Shown here in pieces: positions 6,545-12,591 of a stretch of DNA of 14,767 nucleotides. The position numbers and the translations under genes are program-made. Numbering within the stretch: position 1 is the stretch's first letter; the number at the start of each line of letters is the position of its first letter. Below the pieces are notes generated by a model. It had not been told where the DNA came from, ran no database searches, and was given only the letters and a program-made list of their open reading frames with translations. The DNA lies in contig DNAU01000259.1 of NCBI GenBank assembly GCA_003491925.1, positions 1 through 14,767 of the forward strand. The letters run 5' to 3'. The DNA is from Chloroflexota bacterium (GTDB lineage Bacteria > Chloroflexota > Dormibacteria > Aeolococcales > Aeolococcaceae).

Positions 6545-7029
6545 TGCTTCCCGTGAGCGGTATCGCCGGCGAGGAGCAGCAGAGCATGGGGCAGCGCTCT
6601 CCAGACTGACTTCAGCCCTTGGTCAACGGCCCCTGGGCTACCCGGAAGCGCGATCACGAGTCGGCCCTGAATGACCCCCGCCAACTGTCGCGATAGCATG
6701 GCGTGGGGGTTGCTGCGAAGGCCGTCGCGGCGCATTGCTTCGGTCATGCCCGGGATCTCGTATTCGAGCAGGGGTGAGATCGCCTGCGGCGTGACGTCGC
6801 GGGGAGCGAGCCCGGTGCCGCCGGTGAGCACGACCAGATGCACGCGCGCCACGACAGCCCGTAGAGCCTCCCGGATGGCCTCGATCTCGTCCGGCACCAA
6901 GCGGCGGTCGATGATGTCGGCAGGCAGTTCCGCGAGACGGCCGACGATCAGGTCACCGCTCGGGTCATCCGCGGTCTCGCCTCGTGCCCGGCTATCGCTC
7001 ACCGTGATGACTGAGGCCCGCCATCTCAT
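6529..7029 (-). CDS. moaB: Molybdopterin adenylyltransferase, MoaB/MogA family
   Basis: Uses ATP to adenylylate molybdopterin, giving the AMP-activated form that MoeA charges with molybdenum. Seen in the 166-residue product: N-terminal ASVITVSDS strand, LTGGTGLAPRDVTPQA (68-83) with the phosphate-binding TGGTG and Asp78, EIPGMTEAMRRDGL (91-104), LSRQLAGV (112-119) and VIALPGSPGAV (125-135). The length is typical. ATG 7029 overlaps the stop of the upstream moaDEC fusion as ATGA (7026-7029), so translation is probably coupled; the longer open frame to 7101 adds only a non-conserved tail. MoaB and MogA are not separable by motif alone, so the symbol is provisional. The 3' end overlaps moaA on the other strand. 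Confidence 0.9.
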   Translation of the reverse strand: MRWRASVITVSDSRARGETADDPSGDLIVGRLAELPADIIDRRLVPDEIEAIREALRAVVARVHLVVLTGGTGLAPRDVTPQAISPLLEYEIPGMTEAMRRDGLRSNPHAMLSRQLAGVIQGRLVIALPGSPGAVDQGLKSVWRALPHALLLLAGDTAHGKHHPPT

Positions 7030-8309
7030 CGCGGGCGTTGGACATCGCCGCTGCGGCCGCCGCTCTTGCTGAGCAGTCGCACCGAGTCGATGGTCATCCA
7101 CGGATCCGCGGATTTCAGCATGTCAAGGACAGTCAGGGCGGCGACCGTGGCGGCGGTCAGGGCCTCCATCTCGACGCCGGTCGACGCAGCACAGCGAGCG
7201 AAGCTCACGATGCGGACCCCGGGTGGGAGCTCCTCGACCGTCACCTGGACGTCCAGGTGGGTGAGGGGAAGCGGGTGGCAGAGCGGGATCAGCTCAGGCG
7301 TGCGCTTGGCGCCCATGATCCCGGCGAGGCGCGCCGCGGCGAGCACGTCGCCCTTCGGTGCGCCGTGGCGCAGGACCGCCAGCGTGGCTGGGTCGCCGAA
7401 ATGCACCATCGCCTCGGCCTTGGCGGCGCGGAGCGTCGGCGGCCTGTCACTGACGTCCACCATCCGGAAGGAGCCGGATGGGCCCAGGTGGGAGAGGAGG
7501 TCGAGAGCAGGCGCAGCCATCGGCTCACCACCGAGGGCATCCGCATTCGCTTCCGTGCCGGGACGCCCGGGTCCGACAAGGGAAGCGGCAGCGTGCGGCT
7601 GCGAGGCGCCGCCGACGTCCCCGGCGCTCACCCAGCGTGCTCCGTCCGGGTGATGCTCGCGCTTCCATACCGGCAGATCGCGCTTGAGGGATTCCACCGC
7701 CTCCGCGCAGGCCAGCAGAGCCGCCCGCCGATGCGGCGCCGCCGCGGCCACGGCCACGCTCACTTCGCCGACGAGCAGCGAACCGACCCGGTGGACCAGG
7801 GCTATGCCACTGAGGCCATGACGCTCTGTCACATCGGTGCCGATGCGGCGCAACTCTCGGTCCGCCATCGGCAGGTATGTCTCGTAGTCCAGCCTATGCA
7901 CCGGGCTGCCCTGGCTCGTGCCACGCACCGCACCGATGAAGGCCGCGATGGCGCCGTCGCCGTCGCCTCGCACTTCCGCTACAAGACGAGTGAGGTCGAT
8001 GGGGTCCGTGACCAGCGCCACGTGCAGTCGGGGTCCCGCATCCTCGCTCGTCGACCCACCGGTCACCGGAGGCATGAACGCCACCTCGTCTCCGGGCTCG
8101 ACCGGCGTCTGCCAGTCGCAGTACGCAAGGTTTCGGGCCGCTCTGACCCGTCCCCGTGGGTCCCGAAGATCAGGGTGGTCACGCGCCACCATCGACCAGA
8201 GGTCGAGGACCGTCGTCACCTTCTCTCGGACCAGGATCTCCGCCCCGAGGCGCTCCCGCAGCGCACCGAAGCACAGAACCCGCACCGCATCCGACCGGCT
8301 CCTGTTCAT
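7026..8309 (-). CDS. Three-domain MoaD-MoaE-MoaC fusion: MPT synthase small and large subunits plus cPMP synthase
   Basis: One uninterrupted 427-residue frame carries three normally separate Moco proteins. Residues ~9-85 are MoaD, a ubiquitin-like sulfur carrier (VRVLCFGALRERLG ... VEPGDEVAFMPPVTGG) with Gly84-Gly85 as its terminal pair. Residues ~94-227 are MoaE, with FIGAVRG, APHRRAA (His193-Arg194) and the catalytic lysines in LKRDLPVWKRE (Lys209, Lys216). A ~35-residue Gly/Ala/Pro linker follows, then MoaC at ~264-427: FRMVDVSDR, HGAPKGDV (Lys319), LIPLCHPLPL, GVEMEALTAATVAAL, LDMLKSAD (Asp396, Lys399) and KSGGRSGD. All key catalytic residues appear present. ATG 8309 is chosen because MoaD homology begins there and it lies four bases after the moeA stop. 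MoaD-MoaE fusions (mycobacterial MoaX) are known and need cleavage after Gly-Gly; I know of no described triple form. Confidence 0.92.
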   Translation of the reverse strand: MNRSRSDAVRVLCFGALRERLGAEILVREKVTTVLDLWSMVARDHPDLRDPRGRVRAARNLAYCDWQTPVEPGDEVAFMPPVTGGSTSEDAGPRLHVALVTDPIDLTRLVAEVRGDGDGAIAAFIGAVRGTSQGSPVHRLDYETYLPMADRELRRIGTDVTERHGLSGIALVHRVGSLLVGEVSVAVAAAAPHRRAALLACAEAVESLKRDLPVWKREHHPDGARWVSAGDVGGASQPHAAASLVGPGRPGTEANADALGGEPMAAPALDLLSHLGPSGSFRMVDVSDRPPTLRAAKAEAMVHFGDPATLAVLRHGAPKGDVLAAARLAGIMGAKRTPELIPLCHPLPLTHLDVQVTVEELPPGVRIVSFARCAASTGVEMEALTAATVAALTVLDMLKSADPWMTIDSVRLLSKSGGRSGDVQRPR

Positions 8310-8313
8310 CGGA

Positions 8314-9522
8314 TCATTCGAGCTCCAGACCGGTGAGCACCGCCCCAGCGGGAGCCCGCGCCACGCCGACGGGCACCATGAGCAGAGCGTCGGCGTCGGC
8401 GAGGGATCGCAGCATCGATGAGCGTTGGCCGCCACTCAGGGTGGCGACGGGAACCCCGTCGCTGGCGTCGGTGAGGCGGACGCGCAGGTAGGTCTCCAGA
8501 TCCGCTGGGGTCTCCAGGTCCTGCCCAACTCGAAGCGCGACACGTCGGCGGTGGACGATGGTGGCGCCTTGGAGCGCGAGCAGCGCTGGCCTACCGAAGA
8601 GTTCGAAAGTCACCGCGGCGCTGGCTGGGTTCCCCGGCAGCCCGAGCATAGGCACGTCGCCGACCCTGCCGATGAGGAGTGGCTTGCCGGGACGCACCGC
8701 CAGGCGCCATGCTTCGATCGCTCCCAGCTCGCCCACCACCTGCTTGACGTAGTCGTACCGGCCAACGCTAACCCCGCCACTGGTGATGATCAGATCACAC
8801 CCGCTGGTGCCATTCAGCCGCTCCCGCAAGGTGTCGGGAGAGTCCCCGGCAATGCCGAGGGCGATCACCTCGCCTCCTGCCTCGTCGATCGCGGCAGCCA
8901 GCATCGCCGCGTTGCTGTCGGTGACCTGGTGGGGCGCCGGCACTGCACCCACGGGCACCAGCTCGTCGCCCCCCGACAGGACGGCGACCCGAGGACGCCG
9001 TCGGACCCAGACGGAGGAGCCTCCCACGGCTGCGCAGGCCGCGATGTCCACCGGGCGCAGCCGGCGACCCAGGGGGAGCATCGCCTCTCCCGATTCGAGG
9101 TCTTCCCCGGCACGTCGAACATGCTGTCCTGGTCGCGGCGCGGCGAAAACCAGAACGGAACTCTCGCCATCCTGACCGGTGTCCTCGACCGGCACGATAG
9201 CGTCGGCGCCAAGGGGTACGGGAGCCCCGGTGGCGACTGCGACGACTGTGCCGGGGGCCAGTTCCCCGATGACCGCCCCCGCCCGCGCGTCACCGGCCAG
9301 TGGGAGCGACACCGGGGTTGTGGGCGACGCTGAGGCACAGTCGTCTGCGCGAACCGCGAAGCCGTCCATCTCGGAGTTGTCACAGCCGGGGAGCGCCCAC
9401 TTCGCGATCACCGGTCGCGATAGCACTCGCCCCCGAGCTCGGTCGAGGGGCACGAGCTGCTCCGTCGTGGCTCGTGGCGCAACCATTCCAAGCAGGCGCT
9501 CCTGTGCCGCGAGCACCGGCAT
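8314..9522 (-). CDS. moeA: Molybdopterin molybdenumtransferase
   Basis: Inserts molybdate into adenylylated molybdopterin, releasing AMP. Seen in the 402-residue product: LPGCDNSEMDGFAVRADD (44-61, Asp53 at the catalytic MDG position), VATGAPVPLGADAIVPVED (96-114), RRAGEDLESGE (136-146), VLSGGDELV (181-189), SDSN-type TDSNAAML, ITSGGVSVGRYDYVK (246-260), RPGKPLLIG (277-285) and LPGNPASA (295-302), with the C-terminal beta domain IV. ATG 9522 is chosen: GGGGAG lies seven bases upstream and the resulting length is normal for MoeA. The longer frame from 9609 adds 29 residues without homology. First gene of the moeA-moaDEC-moaB block, with a four-base gap to the next start. Confidence 0.95.
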   Translation of the reverse strand: MPVLAAQERLLGMVAPRATTEQLVPLDRARGRVLSRPVIAKWALPGCDNSEMDGFAVRADDCASASPTTPVSLPLAGDARAGAVIGELAPGTVVAVATGAPVPLGADAIVPVEDTGQDGESSVLVFAAPRPGQHVRRAGEDLESGEAMLPLGRRLRPVDIAACAAVGGSSVWVRRRPRVAVLSGGDELVPVGAVPAPHQVTDSNAAMLAAAIDEAGGEVIALGIAGDSPDTLRERLNGTSGCDLIITSGGVSVGRYDYVKQVVGELGAIEAWRLAVRPGKPLLIGRVGDVPMLGLPGNPASAAVTFELFGRPALLALQGATIVHRRRVALRVGQDLETPADLETYLRVRLTDASDGVPVATLSGGQRSSMLRSLADADALLMVPVGVARAPAGAVLTGLELE

Positions 9523-9723
9523 CAGCTGACTCCCCGGGTTGTGCGACATGTCCCCAGCCTGCCAGCGCAACGCTCTCTCCGTTTCCGCCCTCATGCTGCG
9601 TAGCTTCATCGTACTAGAGACCTGTCGTCAACACGTCTGACGCTGGGATTCTGGATTCGGGTTGGCAAGGGCGCAGCCAGGGCGAGCCGATGGCCCGCGC
9701 AGCCGGCCTGGATCGGCGCGAGG

Positions 9724-10296
9724 TCAGCGGTTGGTGCTCCGGGCTGCTCGGTGCCGGCCCGCGGGGACGGCGCGGTCGGGGTGTCCTCGAGGTGGGCTCG
9801 CGGCTCTCCTTCGTGCCGGCGCTCGCCTGGCCGGCTGGTCGCCCTCGGAACGCGGCGAGGAGGCCGTCGTGCAGGCCCGCCCCTCGGCGGCCATTGGAAC
9901 CAGCACCTGGGCCACCACCGAGGTGCAGCCGACGGCCAGCGCCGCCGCCTCGAAGACGGCCAAGCTGCCGGCGAGGGCAGACCCCACCAGGGAGGCCGCG
10001 GCCGCCCCGAGCACCATGACCACGAGAGAGCGGCGCTCCAGGAGGTTCCCGAGTGGCACCAGGAAGAGCAGACCGACCGCGTAGCCGGCCTGGGTCACGG
10101 TGACCACCAGGCCCGCGCCCGCCGGGGAGGCGCCGAAGGCAACCGCCAGCTCGTGCAGGAGGGGCTGCGCGTAGTAGAGGTTGGCGACCGCCAGCCCGCA
10201 CGGCCTCGCCAGCACGAGGACCAGCCCGCGTGACACGCTGCCCGAGGGGCTCTCGTGGGAGCCAGCTTCCGGGGATGTGTCAGCCAGGTTCGTCAT
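9724..10296 (-). pseudogene. Truncated MFS transporter (N-terminal ~4 membrane spans only)
   Basis: A GGAGGGG ribosome-binding site four bases before ATG 10296 starts a 190-residue frame. Residues ~24-138 are good MFS sequence: CGLAVANLYYAQPLL, LVVTVTQAGYAVGLLFLVPLGNLLERRS (the PLGDxxxRR loop between TM2 and TM3), two more hydrophobic spans and SVVAQVLVPMAAEGR. After about residue 141 (base ~9876) the frame turns into an Arg/Pro/Ser-rich tail, and no frame down to moeA continues MFS homology, so some 250 residues (TM5-TM12) are missing. The break looks like a deletion rather than a single frameshift. The intact family comprises drug or metabolite efflux pumps; the substrate is unknown. Upstream gap to tspO is 323 bases. 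Confidence 0.7.
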
Positions 10297-10619
10297 AGCC
10301 CCTCCAGCGCTCGGAGGCTCGTTCAATGTCGCGGCCGGGGGTGATGCGGTCAGCGAGCCGGCGGCGGACAGCGTGCCCCCGCCGTCTCTCGCAGTCCCGC
10401 GTCCACTGTCTCCTACACCGGGAGCGGCGGCTGTCGGAGGTACACGGGGCGCGCTGAGCGCGAGAGCGAGCTCATTGTCGCGGTCGAAGTGTTTGGCCGG
10501 ATCATCGGCGAGAAGCTCACAATGCCATGGACTCAGACCCGTCACACCGTCCGATTGACCAAGCAGCAGCCGAGAGCCGCTATGTGGAGCAGAAGACGCG
10601 ATCGCTACACGGGCGCCGC
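10297..10619. other. Non-coding gap between tspO and the MFS remnant
   Basis: 323 bases. Apart from the ribosome-binding site of the MFS remnant at its left end, I see no supported gene, RNA or repeat. The open frames across it are Arg/Ser/Pro-rich and unlike proteins. A plus-strand TTGACC near 10556 has no acceptable -10 partner and no gene to serve. Confidence 0.45.
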
Positions 10620-11096
10620 TCAGCGGTTTAGGCGGTGGATGGTCCAGCTCAGGAAGGTTGCGAACATGCTCCAGCCCAGGTAGGGAAGCAGCAGCAGCGC
10701 AGCCGGGCGCCGTACCTTCCATGCTTGGGCAACGAGGCCCGCGTTGACGGCGGTGAGTAGTGCGCATTCCGCAGTGGCGAGGTCCGTCCGCTTGGCACGC
10801 GTGAACAGAGGTGTCCAGGCGGCGTTGAGCAGCGACTGGGCCACGAAGAGGGGGAGGAGAGCGCGGCTAGCGCGCCGCCGCTCGAGCCAAAGCAGGGAAC
10901 CGGCGGCCGCGATGGTCGCGTAGAGCACGGACCAGACCGCACCGATGGTCGCGCCTGATGGCTGCCAGGCTGGCTTGCGAAGCTCGGCATACCATGCAGA
11001 GCGAAAGTCTCCGGCGACGCCGCCGGCCACCGCCACCGCCCCCGTCAGGCCTACCGCCCCGGCGATGCCGACGATGTCCCGAGCCCTGCCGCGCAC
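10620..11096 (-). CDS. tspO: TspO/MBR family membrane protein
   Basis: Five-helix membrane protein of the translocator/tryptophan-rich sensory family, which binds porphyrins and related ligands. Seen in the 158-residue product: WYAELRKPAWQPSG (35-48), AVWSVLYATIAAAGSLLWL (53-71), FVAQSLLNAAWTPLF (84-98), ALLTAVNAGLVAQAW (112-126) and LLPYLGWSMFATFLSW with terminal HRLNR (136-158); hydrophobic spans fit five TMs and the family length. The longer open frame to 11348 is Arg-rich and non-homologous. GTG 11096 is chosen because TACAAT lies exactly six bases before it, predicting a leaderless mRNA starting at the GTG, and homology begins soon after. Its role here is unknown; links to tetrapyrroles or stress are from the family. 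Confidence 0.88.
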   Translation of the reverse strand: MRGRARDIVGIAGAVGLTGAVAVAGGVAGDFRSAWYAELRKPAWQPSGATIGAVWSVLYATIAAAGSLLWLERRRASRALLPLFVAQSLLNAAWTPLFTRAKRTDLATAECALLTAVNAGLVAQAWKVRRPAALLLLPYLGWSMFATFLSWTIHRLNR

Positions 11097-11102
11097 CGCT
11101 CG

Positions 11103-11130
11103 ATTGTAGCCTGAAGGGTGAATTCGTCGA
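11103..11130 (-). promoter_or_regulatory. Leaderless promoter of tspO
   Basis: Minus strand has -10 TACAAT (11103-11108) with TCGACG as a 4/6 match to TTGACA about 16 bases upstream. The -10 ends six bases before GTG 11096, so the expected +1 is the G of the start codon. No Shine-Dalgarno exists. The kinase gene has the same spacing. Confidence 0.6.
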
Positions 11131-11335
11131 GTTCGCCTGTTCGGCCCCCATCTGCCGGCCTTCAACGCGCTTTGGCACTTGGGAAGTGCTGCTTGATCCC
11201 CACCAGACGTTGCTGGGCTCCGACGTCCTGGAGAATCAGCACGAGTGGGTCGTCGGGATCTCGACGCTGTACCGCACCGACGACGGCGGGACACACCGGC
11301 AGTCACCTGGTGCCCCCAGCTCGTCCCACTCCTGA
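11108..11335 (+). other. Protein-like open stretch without a clear start (possible gene remnant)
   Basis: Between tspO and the SDR gene, divergent from tspO, the plus strand encodes a plausible peptide: SLKGEFVEFACSAPICR, then FGTWEVLLDPHQTLLG and HEWVVGISTLYRTDDGG, ending at TGA 11333-11335. Its composition is mixed and acidic/aromatic, unlike the Arg/Pro-rich shadow frames around it. No ATG/GTG/TTG precedes the good part without running into tspO in antisense; CTG at 11111 would be the only nearby start. It may be a decayed small gene whose 5' end was lost, or chance. I do not recognise a family. Confidence 0.22.
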
Positions 11336-11360
11336 GGCCGCCGAGCACGCTGCTACTAGC

Positions 11361-12227
11361 TCAGCGGGCGGTCCATCCACCGTCGACGAGGATCGTCTCA
11401 CCAGTGATGAGTGACGCGGCCGGTGAGGCGAGGAAGACCACCGCACCCGCCACGTCCATGGGTTCCCCAATGCGGTGCAGGGCGGCGATGCGCTCGGTCA
11501 CGTCACGTTCGAAGGCCGTGTCACTCAGCGCGGCCTTCGTGCCAGGAGTGCGGATGAACGTGGGCGCCACCCCGTTGACGGTGATGCCGTGGGTACCCCA
11601 CTCGACAGCCAGGCACTTGGTCAGATGAGCGATGGCCGCCTTGGTCATGCAGTACACAGACTCCGTGGGCAGCGCCACGAATCCGGCCTGGCTGCTGAGG
11701 TTGATGATTCGTCCGGATCCTTGCCGAATCATGATTCGAGCGGCAGCCTGGCTGGCGAAGAAGGTCCCCTTGAGGTTGACATCGACGGTGAGGTCGAAGT
11801 CCTCGACCGTCACATCCATCGCGAGGTTCGATGGACCGAGGCCCGCGTTGTTGACCAGGATGTCGAGGCGCCCCATCTCGGAGGCTGCCTCCTGCACCGC
11901 GGAGTGCACCTGGTCGAGGTCGAGCACGTCCATGGCCAGTGGAAGGCATCGCCGTCCCTGTGCTTCGACTCCCGATACAACCTCCACTGCTGTATCCAGC
12001 GATCGCAGGCCCACGGCGACGTCGGCGGCGATCCCCAGGGCGAACGGCCCCAGGCCGTAGGCAGCGACTGCAACCGAGCTGGGGCGCATCGCCCGGCGAA
12101 GGTTGTGGTCGCCCGCCTCGTGTGCCTCGAGGACGGCCATCGGTTGGTGCGGCGGCACTGGCCATCTGGCGTCAGCGAAGGGACGCGACTCCCGGAACCA
12201 GTGTCCAATGGGTGACGGTGACGTCAT
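11361..12227 (-). CDS. Short-chain dehydrogenase/reductase with degenerate cofactor-binding motif
   Basis: SDR-family NAD(P) oxidoreductase, 288 residues from ATG 12227 (ATG 12140 is an alternative). Seen: MDVLDLDQ acidic block, RLDILVNNAGLG, VNLKGTFFASQAAARIM, INLSSQAG with the catalytic Ser, SVYCMTKAA with the YxxxK pair, VNGVAPTFIRTP, and the C-terminal GEPMDVAGAVVFLASPAASLITGETILVDGG. This is the gluconate dehydrogenase/FabG-like classical class. Oddity: the expected N-terminal TGxxxGIG loop is not there; the corresponding stretch reads VAVAAYGLGPFALGIAADVAV, which keeps GLG and the beta-2 region but lacks the TG and several residues before ADVAV. The sequence before it has no SDR pattern and the nearest AGGAG lies too far from ATG 12227. 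It may be inactive, have a damaged 5' end, or bind cofactor atypically. Substrate unknown. Confidence 0.8.
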   Translation of the reverse strand: MTSPSPIGHWFRESRPFADARWPVPPHQPMAVLEAHEAGDHNLRRAMRPSSVAVAAYGLGPFALGIAADVAVGLRSLDTAVEVVSGVEAQGRRCLPLAMDVLDLDQVHSAVQEAASEMGRLDILVNNAGLGPSNLAMDVTVEDFDLTVDVNLKGTFFASQAAARIMIRQGSGRIINLSSQAGFVALPTESVYCMTKAAIAHLTKCLAVEWGTHGITVNGVAPTFIRTPGTKAALSDTAFERDVTERIAALHRIGEPMDVAGAVVFLASPAASLITGETILVDGGWTAR

Positions 12228-12579
12228 GAGTTACAGGTGTCTCCTTTCCCTGCAGGGCCACCGGCATCCCGGTCGGCTCCGTCCGTGCCTCCATGACGAG
12301 GTCCGCCTGCCTGCACGTTGGACCGCCCCAGGCGCTCGGGTCTCTCCGCGCGCCTAGCGCGTCTGCCCCTTAAGGTGCGACTGACCTCGAACGCACGTGG
12401 ACGTCTCCCTGTCCGCCCATCGCGCCGCCGCAACGCGAAGGGTGAGAGCGGTTGCACGAATTGCGGGGCGCCTCCGTGACCCCGTCAGTGTCCGCGAACC
12501 CCCGTCCATCGAGGAGAAATCTCTGGCACATCAGGACCTTTGCCCCGTCGTGCCACGGGACCTTTCGCCGACGTCCGCC
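12228..12579. other. Divergent intergenic region between SDR and kinase genes
   Basis: About 350 bases. I see no supported gene. A long open frame runs into it in phase with the kinase from 12397, but its residues are Arg-rich with no pattern, and the kinase start is better placed at 12592. A perfect TGACGTCA (12219-12226) touches the SDR start at the left edge. No other repeat or RNA is evident. Confidence 0.45.
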
Positions 12580-12585
12580 TACAAT
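12557..12585 (+). promoter_or_regulatory. Leaderless promoter of the membrane kinase gene
   Basis: TACAAT at 12580-12585 ends six bases before GTG 12592, the same -10 sequence and spacing as tspO. A weak GGGACC at 12557-12562 with a 17-base spacer could be the -35 element. The +1 would fall on the start codon and no Shine-Dalgarno is present. Confidence 0.55.
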
Positions 12586-12591
12586 CAAGAC

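Noticed and set aside
7038..8336. 432-residue plus-strand open frame opposite the MoaD-E-C fusion
   Set aside because: Antisense shadow with His/Arg/Gly bias and no recognisable motif; the minus strand carries three full enzyme domains.
12219..12226. TGACGTCA palindrome at the SDR start as an operator
   Set aside because: A single eight-base palindrome, partly within the coding start, is expected by chance and has no second copy nearby.
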